A DNA stretch of 64,000 bases, from the NCBI GenBank assembly GCA_019358945.1, contig JAHHIE010000006.1, forward strand, positions 62,001 to 126,000. The letters run 5' to 3'. The notes under the pieces are model-generated. The model had not been told where the DNA came from. It did no database searches and saw only the letters and a program-made list of their open reading frames with translations. This document shows positions 9,031 to 17,598 of the stretch, in pieces (the first letter of the stretch is position 1; each line of letters begins with the position of its first letter). The stretch comes from Stenomitos rutilans HA7619-LM2 (GTDB taxonomy: Bacteria > Cyanobacteriota > Cyanobacteriia > Leptolyngbyales > Leptolyngbyaceae). The position numbers were made by a program, and so were the translations under genes.

Positions 9031-12000
9031 ATGAAAAGAATCCTCTTTATTTCTCATGACGCTTCACGCACAGGCGCACCGATCGTTCTTCTCAATTTCC
9101 TAAGGTGGTTTCGTGACCATACGCATCTTCCTTTTCTCATTCTGTTAAGAGAAGATGGAGCGTTACGATCGGAGTTTGAAGCGATCGGGCCTGTGATTGT
9201 CTTAAATCAAGCAGGATTCGCAGAAGAGACTATAGCAGAGCAATTAGAGGAATATGATGTTCGCTTAATTTATTCAAATACGATTGTAAATGGGATGCTC
9301 TTAAAAGCATTGTCTCATTTTCAATGTCCGATTATTTCTCATGTTCATGAACTGGAACAAACCATACGCTATTACGTCAATCTAAGCTTTTTCCAATGGG
9401 TAGAAAGGTATACGACTCAATATATTGTTGCGTCGAACGCTGTTAAAAATAATTTGCATCTCAATCACGGGATTGAGGCTGAAAAGTTAAACGTTATTTA
9501 TGAATTTATTCCCATTCGTTCTGATTCAGTTAACTCGATTGAGTGCAAGCAAGCCCTTCGTACCGAGCTAGCCATCCCTGAGAATGCGTTTATCGTCGGC
9601 AGTTGTGGCACAATCGAGTGGCGAAAAGGGGCCGACATTTTTGTGCAGCTTTTGCGCACACTCCATAAACAGCGAGTAGACGCACCCATTTATTTTTTAT
9701 GGGTAGGCGGGCCAACAGATAGTGCCTTTTTTGATGGCATCTACGCCGACGTTAAGCTGCTGGGCTTGGAACACTATATTCACTTTGTGGGTGTTAAGAC
9801 AGATCCACTGAATTATTTTGCGGCCTTTGATGTCTTTGCTTTGGTTTCTCGTGAGGATCCGTTCCCGCTGGTCTGCTTAGAAGCCGCATCACTTGGCAAA
9901 CCAATTGTTTGCTTTGATGACGCTGGCGGCATGAAAGAGTTTGTTGAAGAAGACTGTGGTTTTGTCGTTCCTTACCTCAATACAGAGGCAATGGCAGACA
10001 GAATCCTGGAGCTTTTAGATGCGCCAGCATTGCGCGATCGCCTTGGACAACAGGCGCGACGAAAGGTTGAAGAACGTCATGACGTTAACGTACTCGCGCC
10101 AGAAATTCTCAAGCTGATTGAGCGCTTTTTCCCAGAGCCTAATTTTGCAGAAATCGCCGATCGAGACACAATTGTTTCTATCTTAAAAGTGCAATGTGCT
10201 GCGCTGAGTGACAGATTTTTGGAGACGCGAACACAACTCCAACACGCACAAAGCCAGCTTCACCCAACGCAAAGTCAGCTTCAGTTTACGCAGCGCCAAT
10301 TGCAACAAACGCAAACCCAACTGCAACACATGCAGAGCCAGTTTCAACACACTCAAAAAGAGTTTGAGCAGACGCAATGCCAACTGCAAGAAACGCAGAG
10401 CCAATTGCAACAGGCACAGAGGCTTGCTGAGCATGTCTCTGCTGTTGTGCGATGGATGCAGACCAGTAAGTTTTGGCAGATCCGCCTAGCCTGGCTAACG
10501 TTACGAGAGCGGCTGTTGCGTTCACCGCATCGTGATCCAATCGACATAGCGCTACCGTCTCCGCCCTCTGTCGAGAAAGCGATGCCCGTAGTACAGGCGC
10601 AGGAGGCGGACGAAGCCCAAGCGTCCCCTTATCACCTCTGGCAAAAGAAACATACCCCTCGACCAGACGATTTACGAAAACTCGCTGAGACCATTGATTT
10701 GATGGCTTACAAACCACTCATTAGCGTGGTGATGCCTGTGTATAACCCTCCAGAGGCGTTTTTGCGAGCCGCGATCGACTCTGTCATTGACCAAATTTAT
10801 CCGCACTGGGAGCTTTGCCTTGCGGATGATGTCTCAACTGCGCCCTATGTTCGCCCCATCTTGGAGTTTTATCAGGCGCAAGATAGCCGCATTAAAGTCA
10901 CGTTCCGCACGACTAATGGTCATATTTCGCGTTGCTCTAACTCAGCTCTGGAGCTAGCAACTGGTGAATTTGTTGCCCTGCTAGATCATGACGATCTTCT
11001 GACTCCCGATGCCCTCTATGAAGTGGCTCTTCTCACGAATCGTCATCCAGAAGCAGACCTGATCTACTCCGATGAAGATAAACTCAATGATCAAGACGAA
11101 CTTCGGGAACCTTACTTCAAGCCTGATTGGTGTCCAGACTCGTTTTTATCGAGAATGTATATCTGCCATTTAGGAGTGTATCGGCGATCACTGCTTGAGG
11201 CGATCGGAGGGTTTAGACCAGGGTTTGAAGGCAGTCAAGACTACGACTTGGCGCTCAGGTTTACCGAAAAGACCGATCACATCTTTCATATTCCCAAGAT
11301 TCTTTATCACTGGCGAATTCATGCCGCTTCGGCTGCAAGCAGTACCGATGCTAAACCGTATGCCTATCAGGCGGCTGAAAAAGCTCTGACAGAAGCCTTT
11401 CAACGACGAGGTACACCTGGGAAAATTATTAACAGCCCTACTTGTGTCGGGCATTACATGGTGCGATATCAAATTGAAGACTATAAGCTGGTCAGCATTA
11501 TTATTCCAACTAAAGATTTGAGTCAGATGCTGAATCAGTGTCTTGAATCGATTTTTAAGCACACGACTTATCCCAACTATGAAGTGATTGTGATTGATAA
11601 CGGTAGTGTTGAAAAAGAGACAGCTAACCTAATCGATCGCTGGTCAAAGAAACAGCCACATCGATTTAAATGTTATCCGCTCGATATTCCCTTTAATTAC
11701 TCAACCCTCAACAACTACGCAGTGACTCAAGCAAAGGGAGAGTTTTTACTGTTCCTGAACAATGATACTGAGATCATTACACCTGACTGGGTTAACGCAA
11801 TGGTAGAGCAAGCGCAGCGACCGAGTATTGGTGCTGTCGGCGTGCAATTGCTTTACCCAGATGACACCGTGCAGCATGCAGGGGTGATTGCAGGGCTTGG
11901 TGGCATCGCGGGCCATAGCCATTGGCAATCTTCTCGTGATGACGCAGGCTACTTCAACCAGCTTCAAACAATCAACAATTATTCTGCGGTTACAGCCGCA

Positions 12001-12312
12001 TGCTTAATGTGCCGCCGTGATGTTTTCATGGCGGTTAGGGGCTTTGAAGAACAACTAGCGGTTGCCTTCAATGATGTTGATTTTTGCTTCAAAATGCTGG
12101 AGAAGGGCTATCGGAATATCTACCTTCCACACGTCAAACTGTATCACTACGAATCGAAAAGTCGGGGCATTGAAGATACACCCGAAAAAAAAGCAAGATT
12201 TCAGCAAGAAACAGCTTATATGCAGCGTCGATGGTCGGCGCTAATTGCACATGATCCTTGCTACAGCCCTCATTTAACGCGACGAAAAGCAGACTACAGC
12301 TTAAATATTTGA
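9031..12312 (+). CDS. Three-domain glycosyltransferase (GT4 + coiled coil + GT2 + GT2)
   Basis: This 1093-residue cytoplasmic or peripheral membrane enzyme has three glycosyltransferase domains. Residues 1-370 form a GT4-type GT-B domain (ISHDASRTGAPIVLLNFL, then SREDPFPLVCLEA with the family Glu pair). Residues 400-465 are a Gln-rich coiled coil of nine heptads. A TSKFWQIRLAWLTLRER motif starts at 478. Residues about 565-800 are a GT2 domain (ISVVMPVYNPPEAFLRAAI, LDHDDLLTPDAL, YSDEDKL). Residues about 815-1050 are a second GT2 domain (VSIIIPTKDLSQML, FLNNDTEIITPDW). The architecture fits polymerising or multi-step enzymes of O-antigen or exopolysaccharide synthesis. Its neighbours are methyltransferases on the same strand, suggesting one glycan pathway. 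Confidence 0.85.
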   Translation: MKRILFISHDASRTGAPIVLLNFLRWFRDHTHLPFLILLREDGALRSEFEAIGPVIVLNQAGFAEETIAEQLEEYDVRLIYSNTIVNGMLLKALSHFQCPIISHVHELEQTIRYYVNLSFFQWVERYTTQYIVASNAVKNNLHLNHGIEAEKLNVIYEFIPIRSDSVNSIECKQALRTELAIPENAFIVGSCGTIEWRKGADIFVQLLRTLHKQRVDAPIYFLWVGGPTDSAFFDGIYADVKLLGLEHYIHFVGVKTDPLNYFAAFDVFALVSREDPFPLVCLEAASLGKPIVCFDDAGGMKEFVEEDCGFVVPYLNTEAMADRILELLDAPALRDRLGQQARRKVEERHDVNVLAPEILKLIERFFPEPNFAEIADRDTIVSILKVQCAALSDRFLETRTQLQHAQSQLHPTQSQLQFTQRQLQQTQTQLQHMQSQFQHTQKEFEQTQCQLQETQSQLQQAQRLAEHVSAVVRWMQTSKFWQIRLAWLTLRERLLRSPHRDPIDIALPSPPSVEKAMPVVQAQEADEAQASPYHLWQKKHTPRPDDLRKLAETIDLMAYKPLISVVMPVYNPPEAFLRAAIDSVIDQIYPHWELCLADDVSTAPYVRPILEFYQAQDSRIKVTFRTTNGHISRCSNSALELATGEFVALLDHDDLLTPDALYEVALLTNRHPEADLIYSDEDKLNDQDELREPYFKPDWCPDSFLSRMYICHLGVYRRSLLEAIGGFRPGFEGSQDYDLALRFTEKTDHIFHIPKILYHWRIHAASAASSTDAKPYAYQAAEKALTEAFQRRGTPGKIINSPTCVGHYMVRYQIEDYKLVSIIIPTKDLSQMLNQCLESIFKHTTYPNYEVIVIDNGSVEKETANLIDRWSKKQPHRFKCYPLDIPFNYSTLNNYAVTQAKGEFLLFLNNDTEIITPDWVNAMVEQAQRPSIGAVGVQLLYPDDTVQHAGVIAGLGGIAGHSHWQSSRDDAGYFNQLQTINNYSAVTAACLMCRRDVFMAVRGFEEQLAVAFNDVDFCFKMLEKGYRNIYLPHVKLYHYESKSRGIEDTPEKKARFQQETAYMQRRWSALIAHDPCYSPHLTRRKADYSLNI
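10231..10419 (+). repeat. Nine 21-bp tandem repeats coding a heptad coiled coil
   Basis: Nine consecutive 21-bp units inside the glycosyltransferase gene each encode a seven-residue unit of the type (S/T)QLQ(H/Q)TQ, with Phe or Glu substitutions in units 6 and 7. The array separates the GT4 domain from the two GT2 domains. It is in frame and has diverged at synonymous positions, so it looks maintained rather than freshly expanded. It should form a rod or oligomerisation helix. Confidence 0.85.
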
Positions 12313-12346
12313 GCTTTAAACAATTCCCATACCAAGAAGTATTTCT

Positions 12347-13297
12347 ATGAAGCTTTCAGGCCTGTTCAGGATGTTAACGAGTCGCAGCACGTCTAGCGGC
12401 GCTGATCAGGTAACTGATCAGCCGACTGAAGCTCTCGTTCCAGCACCAGCCAGCGAACCTGAAGCAGCCCCCACTCCACCGCCTGATCTATCGATCGCGC
12501 CAACGCCCCAACCGTCCGTACTTGATTTGTATATAAGTTCAGCCCCAAGCCCACAGAATGCGTTAGACGTTTTTAAGGGTGAGTGGTCTTCCATATTGCC
12601 AGAACCGTTCTCTCATTTCAACGCTGGCAAAGCCAATCTATTCAATGATGCTCGCATACACTGGTTAGCTGACACGATCGAAGGTTTTACCAATAAGTCG
12701 GTTTTGGAACTTGGGCCTTTAGAAGCAGGCCACACTTATATGCTAGAAAAGCTCGGTGCGTCCTCGATCGTCGCGATCGAATCCAACACCCATGCTTTTC
12801 TGAAATCCTTAATCATTAAGGAATTGTTTGAGTTAAAACAAGCCCGTTTCCTTTACGGTGATTTTATCGCTTTTCTGCATCAAGAGAAAACTCCCCGTTT
12901 CCAGGTTTGCCTTGCGAGTGGCGTTCTCTACCACATGCAAAACCCAGCCGAACTCATTGCCCTACTCTCACGCCATTGTTTAGAGCATTTGTTTCTCTGG
13001 ACGCATTACTACGATGCAGCAGTTATCTCAGCCGACCCATCGCTGTCGCCGAAGTTTAACAAGGCTACTCAAAGCGAGTATGAAGGGTTTCAGCATACGC
13101 TCTATCGGCAAGAATATCAGGCTGCACTGGCATGGAATGGCTTCTGTGGCGGCAGTGCTCTAGAGAGTGCCTGGATGACGCGTGACGATATTTTTCGCTG
13201 TTTAGAATTCTTTGGATTTGAGATTCAAGGAGTCAATTTTGAACAACCTGATCATCCGCATGGACCAAGCATTGCAATCGTGGCAAAGCGTCGCTAA
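12347..13297 (+). CDS. Class I SAM-dependent methyltransferase with Pro-rich N-terminus
   Basis: The 316-residue protein has a low-complexity Pro/Ala/Thr-rich N-terminal 60 residues (EAAPTPPPDLSIAPTPQPS). A methyltransferase domain follows, with VLELGPLEAGHTYMLEKLG as SAM motif I, SIVAIESN as the acidic loop, and RFQVCLASGVLYHMQNP. The latter resembles the CmoB/DUF1698 group rather than Methyltransf_11. It lies 34 bases after the large glycosyltransferase gene, so it belongs to the same transcription unit. Its likely role is modification of a glycan or its carrier. The disordered N-terminus may tether it to another cluster protein. Substrate unknown. Confidence 0.7.
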   Translation: MKLSGLFRMLTSRSTSSGADQVTDQPTEALVPAPASEPEAAPTPPPDLSIAPTPQPSVLDLYISSAPSPQNALDVFKGEWSSILPEPFSHFNAGKANLFNDARIHWLADTIEGFTNKSVLELGPLEAGHTYMLEKLGASSIVAIESNTHAFLKSLIIKELFELKQARFLYGDFIAFLHQEKTPRFQVCLASGVLYHMQNPAELIALLSRHCLEHLFLWTHYYDAAVISADPSLSPKFNKATQSEYEGFQHTLYRQEYQAALAWNGFCGGSALESAWMTRDDIFRCLEFFGFEIQGVNFEQPDHPHGPSIAIVAKRR

Positions 13298-13492
13298 TCA
13301 CGGCTAAAGCTCAGCCGACGCCTTTTCAAGTCAGTAGGATGTGCCTTGTACGGTATGGCATAGAATGTAGGCTGTTTCTCATCTAAAGCGGAACCGCGAT
13401 CGAGCGTACAAACGTTAAGAACGTTGCCTGTTGTATGCTGAGTTTACTAGCCACACCCACTAGATCTGTGCCCCTCTCAGTCTTTCAATAAA

Positions 13493-14527
13493 ATGTTACT
13501 AACTCGTAACAAAATGCTGCTGCATAGCATTAACCCCGCCCAGCAGGTAGGCGTTGAAATTGGGCCATTGACAAATCCAATCGTTACCCGCGACATGGGC
13601 TTAATTTACTATGTTGACCATGCCTCTACAGCAGATCTACAGGCAAAGTATGCAAACGATCCAGCCACTGATATCAGCAAAATTGTTGCTGTGGACTATG
13701 TTTGGGGTGAAAAAAGCCTGACAGAACTGACTCAAGATCAGCAACCCTTTGATTATTTGATTGCATCCCATGTCATTGAGCATGTGCCTGATTTGATTGG
13801 CTGGTTAGGTGAGATCAGGGCGATTCTCAAACCTGGTGGCGTTCTGTCTCTTGCAATTCCAGACAAACGCCACTGTTTTGATTATAAACGTCACACAACT
13901 CGCACTTGCGATGTGTTTGAAGCATATTTACATCGCCGCAAGCGACCGTCGCCGCGCCAAATCTTCGATTATGTTGCGTCTGCTGTCTCCTACCAAGGAG
14001 GACTTACATGGAGTGAAGCTGTTGATGATGCCGTAAAATTAACGCATTATCATTCTTTGCATGACGCACAGGCAATAGCGAAATCTGCTTTTGAATCACA
14101 AGCTTATCACGACATACATTGCTGGGTTTTTACGCCTAGTTCTTTCTTTAAGTTATTGGATGAAATAGCCGCATTAGGTCTGCTGAAGTTTGAGGTAGTA
14201 CAGCTTTATGAAACTGAAGGCTGCGAGTTCTTTGTCAGCTTACGCGCTGTAGATCATCCCGTTTACCCATCCCTGATACAACCACAACCCGAAGTGAGCA
14301 AAACGCTCTCAAAAGTACTTGTAGAAGAAAACAAAGTTTTGCAGGAACAGCTCCAGGGTAAGCATCTGGAACAACAAGCGATAGAGAAGAAGGCAGAACA
14401 GGAACGCCAGGAGTATGAACAGGCGCGATCGCATCTGCAAGCATGCATCAAGGCAATGGAAAGCAGTAAATTTTGGCAGATGAGAATGCTTTGGCTCAAG
14501 CTTAAACAAGCACTGGGTCTACTGTAG
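13493..14527 (+). CDS. Methyltransferase-like protein with C-terminal coiled coil and SKFWQ motif
   Basis: The 344-residue protein starts VGVEIGPLTNPIV, a motif typical of a group of SAM-methyltransferase-like proteins in O-antigen loci. It continues with FDYLIASHVIEHVPDLIGWL and LKPGGVLSLAIPD, as in Methyltransf_11. From about residue 270 it becomes a charged coiled coil (EENKVLQEQLQGKHLEQQ) that ends in MESSKFWQMRMLWLKLK and the C-terminus. Motif I is altered (EIGPLTNP rather than DxGxGxG), so SAM binding may be atypical. A 195-base gap separates it from the previous gene, enough for its own promoter. It is the last gene of the glycan block. An internal ATG at 13514 is an alternative start. 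Confidence 0.7.
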   Translation: MLLTRNKMLLHSINPAQQVGVEIGPLTNPIVTRDMGLIYYVDHASTADLQAKYANDPATDISKIVAVDYVWGEKSLTELTQDQQPFDYLIASHVIEHVPDLIGWLGEIRAILKPGGVLSLAIPDKRHCFDYKRHTTRTCDVFEAYLHRRKRPSPRQIFDYVASAVSYQGGLTWSEAVDDAVKLTHYHSLHDAQAIAKSAFESQAYHDIHCWVFTPSSFFKLLDEIAALGLLKFEVVQLYETEGCEFFVSLRAVDHPVYPSLIQPQPEVSKTLSKVLVEENKVLQEQLQGKHLEQQAIEKKAEQERQEYEQARSHLQACIKAMESSKFWQMRMLWLKLKQALGLL

Positions 14528-14634
14528 GCGCTTGCATCAGGAGCCTTTTTCACCAGCCGCTACCGATCAATCGCGCGTTTCCTGACCTTTTCCAGCACTA
14601 GAAGACGTCTGACGAAACCGTCGCAAACGTCCTC

Positions 14635-15063
14635 TTAGCGTTTTTGCGTTTTATAGAGAATGAACTGTCCCAATACACCAACGCTTTCCACATGATAGGA
14701 CGGCAAATCTGAACTAATGGATAGATCCGTCGTGTAGAGACTGAAGACGACAAAGTTTTGTCGCTGTGTGCCATCGCGAATGATCTGTTTAATTTTAGAT
14801 TGATTGGCCTCCAGTTCTGACTGGCAGAGCTTTTGCAAACCAAAAGCGGTCGGAGCTTTGGCGCATGCCTCTGCTTTGAGATACGTGATCGCGGCTTGTG
14901 TGGCAAATTCGTCATAAGCCGCTTGTCCAGGATTGGTTACTGCCAGGATGCCGCTGACTCCTAGCAGTACGCAGCCCCCCACGATCGCCACAGTTTTGAG
15001 CGTCTTCATAGGGCTACTGATTTGGGCGGCAGGGATTTCTACAGACTTCAGACGAATAGCCAT
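14635..15063 (-). CDS. DUF4359 family membrane-anchored protein
   Basis: This small 142-residue protein has one N-terminal hydrophobic segment (TVAIVGGCVLLGVSGILAVT), then NPGQAAYDEFATQAAITYLKAEAC and a C-terminal NFVVFSLYTTDL...VGVLGQFILY pattern. These match the DUF4359 family common in cyanobacteria. Two central cysteines could form a disulphide in the periplasm. A second ATG at 15009 (MKTLKTV) directly before the hydrophobic segment is a good alternative start. Function unknown. It is convergent with the glycan block and not part of it. Confidence 0.65.
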   Translation of the reverse strand: MAIRLKSVEIPAAQISSPMKTLKTVAIVGGCVLLGVSGILAVTNPGQAAYDEFATQAAITYLKAEACAKAPTAFGLQKLCQSELEANQSKIKQIIRDGTQRQNFVVFSLYTTDLSISSDLPSYHVESVGVLGQFILYKTQKR

Positions 15064-15310
15064 GATTAATTGCGTAACCTCGATCGCCAGAACAGAGTGA
15101 AGAAGACCTCGATCGCCTCCAGATGAGTGTAATCTATACGCGCTCCCTTTGAAGGCAAAGGAATCTTAGGCGGTTACTTTTAACCCTACACTTCAGAATG
15201 GTCAAGTAGACACCTCTAAGTATATGAGCGACTTAAGGCTTTGCCACCAGTAGAGCTTTTAGAAAAATCAATCCACGCTGCTCCTGCAAGTGTTATGATA
15301 AATGACGCGC

Positions 15311-15384
15311 GGCGAGCGTAGCCAAGTGGTTAAGGCAGAGGATTGTGATTCCTCCACTCGTGGGTTCGAGTCCCATCGTTCGCC
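15311..15384 (+). tRNA. tRNA-His (GTG anticodon)
   Basis: A cloverleaf folds from 15311 to 15384. The seven-pair acceptor stem is GCGAGCG with CGTTCGC, and an extra G at 15311 pairs with C at 15384, as expected for the G-1 of histidine tRNA. The D arm contains AAGTGGTTAAGGC. The anticodon stem GAGGA/TCCTC encloses TTGTGAT, with anticodon GTG at 15345-15347. The T arm holds GTGGGTTCGAGTCCCAT. The CCA end is not encoded. Confidence 0.95.
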
Positions 15385-15884
15385 CTTTGTTTCCAGTCCA
15401 GTCCTGAGCGATAGGGTAGGAGTCTGGCAAATAGATGTCGAAAGGCATTAGAGCGTTGCCGACTGTAGACTACTACCCTCGAACAGGAAGGGCTAAGCTT
15501 GCACGCCCTTGCGGCCATTCTGCCGCTACCCCTGCTTTGGTCAATTTTCTGCAAAGGAGTCAAATGAGGCTTGCTACCTCATCTTGTATGTTGGCTCTCT
15601 GTGGCTCAACCCCTTATTTAGCCTTTAGGTGCAAGATTGTAGCTCCTGGAGGCTAAATAACCTAAGACGTTATGATAAAATCTTGAAGAAAAATTAAATC
15701 GTTGAATCTTTCGATTTTTGGCGAAAGGGTATCTAGATTCGACCGCGAGCCGTTTCTGGCTGACCTCAAGCCGTTTGACTGCCATTGGCTCAAGCTCGCC
15801 GTGCTCAGAAGCCATGTTCATGCTTTCAGACGGGGTTCGTATCCAACGAATGGCTTACTCAACCAAGCGAACGAGGAGATTGAA
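15385..15884. other. Intergenic region downstream of tRNA-His, with a hairpin
   Basis: No supported gene is seen. A 30-codon frame starts at 15564 behind AAAGGAG with good spacing (MRLATSSCMLALCG), but it has no recognisable family. An 11-bp inverted repeat, TTATTTAGCCT at 15614-15624 and AGGCTAAATAA at 15650-15660, could fold into a hairpin. It lacks a T-tract, so it is not a standard terminator. Confidence 0.4.
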
Positions 15885-16055
15885 ATGCAACGTAAAATCG
15901 GCGATCGTTATGCCTGCGAACAGTGCGGAGCTCAGCTTGTTTACGAGAAACCTTGTCCCTGTTCAGGAGAAAAATCGTCTCCTTCTGAGATCTGTTGTGG
16001 AAAGCAGATGACGCTTGTGCCACAAGAGGTTCCAGCGGAGACCGTAAAGGGATGA
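15885..16055 (+). CDS. Small Cys-rich metal-binding protein (rubredoxin/desulforedoxin-like)
   Basis: The 56-residue protein has the pattern GDRYACEQCGAQLVYEKPCPC and then ICCGKQM. The CxxC, CxC and adjacent CC cysteines resemble desulforedoxin or the N-terminal metal domain of desulfoferrodoxin, so it should bind Fe or Zn. The ATG at 15885 was chosen because GAGGAG sits seven bases upstream and the Cys pattern starts directly after it; the frame extends upstream without homologous-looking sequence. It stands alone between tRNA-His and the GST gene. Role unknown; a redox or metal-sensing function is inference. Confidence 0.65.
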   Translation: MQRKIGDRYACEQCGAQLVYEKPCPCSGEKSSPSEICCGKQMTLVPQEVPAETVKG

Positions 16056-16069
16056 ACCTCAGCCTGCTT

Positions 16070-16128
16070 CTAGGGGCTGTCATCAATGATTCGTACATAT
16101 GACTTACAGCAGGGGTTCCAGCCCCTAG
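16070..16128 (+). repeat. Inverted repeat CTAGGGGCTG/CAGCCCCTAG
   Basis: A perfect 10-bp inverted repeat, at 16070-16079 and 16119-16128, surrounds 39 bases and starts 15 bases after the small Cys-rich gene. It may act as a weak transcription end or be a remnant of a small palindromic repeat. No long T-tract follows. Confidence 0.5.
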
Positions 16129-16240
16129 TCTTGTTTATTAGAACGGGCGCGGTAAGGCTGATACTCAAGGTTTTTGAGCTTCATTGATGACGCGCCCTAG
16201 TACAGCGCATCGAAAGTTCTGCAACATCGGTTGAAAGAGC

Positions 16241-16285
16241 GCTGAGGACTGAGTATGCGCCTTTTCTCAGCACTCAGTCCTCAGC
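16241..16285 (+). terminator. 14-bp hairpin between convergent genes
   Basis: The perfect inverted repeat GCTGAGGACTGAGT (16241-16254) and ACTCAGTCCTCAGC (16272-16285) has a 17-base loop and is followed by ACTTTT. It lies between the plus-strand Cys-rich gene and the minus-strand GST gene, so it could terminate transcription from the left. The core is also of the STRR type (CTCAGTC repeats) seen elsewhere in the window. Confidence 0.45.
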
Positions 16286-16359
16286 ACTTTTAAAACACGC
16301 TGTGGGGGTCGTTCCTGGATGCACGCAGTACAGAACGATCAGCTAGATACTGCATACAA

Positions 16360-17016
16360 TTACTGGGGCAGTTCAAAGCTGGGCAGCTTTTCTGGCTCGG
16401 CTTTGGCCGCTTGAATCCAGGTTTGTATGGCGGGTAGCGCCAGGATCGACTCAACATATTGGCTGCAAGTGCGATCGAGCGGCACCTCATAGGTGACAAA
16501 CCGTAACGCCACGGGAGCAAACATGGCATCCGCGATCGTGAAGGCACCAAACAGCAGTGAGCCACTGGTACCATAGGTTTGCCGACAATCGCGCCAGATC
16601 GCGGTGATGCGATCGATATCCGTTTGCACATCAGGGGTCATGCCTTTGCCGGGAAGTTTGGCGCGGCAGTTCATAGGCATGTGGTGACGCAGCGCTGCAA
16701 AGCCAGAATGCATTTCGGCACAGATTGAACGGGCGATCGCGCGGGCTGCAATGGGTTCTGGCAACCAGGGTAAGGTAGGAAAGCGTTCTGCCAAATACTC
16801 AAGAATGGCGAGCGAATCCCAAACCGTCAGTGTGTTATCGATCAGCACGGGGACTTTACCCGCTGGGGAATACTGCTGAATTTGTTGCGGTGAGTCTGGT
16901 GTGTAAAGAGTCAGGCGCACCTCGTTAAACTCAAGCCCAAACTGCTGCATGGCTAGCCAGGGACGTAGCGACCAGGAGGAGTAGTTTTTGTTGCCAATTA
17001 CAAGGGTTAGTGTCAT
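16360..17016 (-). CDS. Glutathione S-transferase family protein
   Basis: The 218-residue protein has a thioredoxin-fold N-terminal domain (VIGNKNYSSWSLRPWLAM with the likely catalytic Ser region near residues 12-16, then GKVPVLIDNTLTVWDSLAILEYLAE for glutathione binding). An all-helical C-terminal domain (about 85-210) includes FTIADAMFAPVALRF. It probably conjugates or reduces electrophiles with glutathione in the cytoplasm. Its start overlaps the stop of the upstream small gene by 4 bases (ATGA), so both are translated from one mRNA. The divergent LysR gene is a likely regulator. Confidence 0.85.
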   Translation of the reverse strand: MTLTLVIGNKNYSSWSLRPWLAMQQFGLEFNEVRLTLYTPDSPQQIQQYSPAGKVPVLIDNTLTVWDSLAILEYLAERFPTLPWLPEPIAARAIARSICAEMHSGFAALRHHMPMNCRAKLPGKGMTPDVQTDIDRITAIWRDCRQTYGTSGSLLFGAFTIADAMFAPVALRFVTYEVPLDRTCSQYVESILALPAIQTWIQAAKAEPEKLPSFELPQ

Positions 17017-17300
17017 CGCTTTAGGTAGTGAAGTTGCTCAATCCAGGCGCGAATGTCGGCTTCCGACCCAGAAGTCGATCGCCCAGTAACGGGATCATAG
17101 GCTTGCCAGTAAAGTCGCCCAGCGCGATCGGTGCATTGCCAGACGTGGAGTTCTTGAGCATAAATTAACCGGATGATCAACTGCTGCAAGTGCTGCCGCA
17201 AGCTAGTTAGCCCGATCCAGAATGGGTTTCTGGTGGAGGCGATCGTTCCATTATTTGTTTCAAGTGGCTTTAAGGGCGCATATTGATCTGGGCTGTTCAT
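17013..17300 (-). CDS. Small conserved-looking hypothetical protein
   Basis: This 95-residue soluble protein begins MNSPDQYAPLKPLE and has a central helical segment (SLRQHLQQLIIRLIYAQELHVWQC) and a C-terminal RAGRLYWQAYDPVTGRS...DIRAWIEQLHYL. The start at 17300 is favoured over an upstream frame extension because AGGAG stands ten bases before it. The stop overlaps the GST start (ATGA), implying translational coupling. No known domain is recognised. It may be a partner of the GST. Confidence 0.6.
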   Translation of the reverse strand: MNSPDQYAPLKPLETNNGTIASTRNPFWIGLTSLRQHLQQLIIRLIYAQELHVWQCTDRAGRLYWQAYDPVTGRSTSGSEADIRAWIEQLHYLKR

Positions 17301-17380
17301 TGGAATTTCTCCTGGCATGAACGGGATATTGCTTACGCTAGCAAGGCTCCAACAAGCAATCAAATGGTGGCGTGGATGGG

Positions 17381-17403
17381 TTCTATCGATAGAATCTATA
17401 GAA
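17381..17403. promoter_or_regulatory. Palindromic operator between divergent GST operon and LysR gene
   Basis: TTCTATCGATAGAA at 17381-17394 is a perfect 14-bp palindrome and overlaps a second one, ATAGA-A-TCTAT (17389-17399), with TTCTAT or ATAGAA half-sites repeated three times. It lies in the intergenic region between a LysR-type regulator gene and the minus-strand operon it probably controls, which is the classic position of a LysR binding site. Confidence 0.45.
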
Positions 17404-17598
17404 GCGTTCAGCGAACTGTGCAAGGCTGTTAAAGCGGTGATCGCCTGGATTAGCGAGGCTTGAGTCTGACGGATGGGGGTGTAGGGCTTCGACGTGAGCG
17501 CTCAGCAGAACGGTAGCGGGTGGGTAAATGCAACACAAAAGAGTGGTTTGTGTGAATGGTGACGGTCGATCGCGGCGCAAGGGTGAAGGAAAGGGAAC

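Noticed and set aside
10231..10419. Regular 21-bp repeats considered as a CRISPR array
   Set aside because: There are no spacers; units are contiguous, diverged and encode a coiled coil in the frame of a large enzyme.
15330..15563. Minus-strand frame of 77 codons over tRNA-His
   Set aside because: Its C-terminal part (NDGTRTHEWRNHNPLP) is the well-known antisense translation of a tRNA gene, so it is an artefact.
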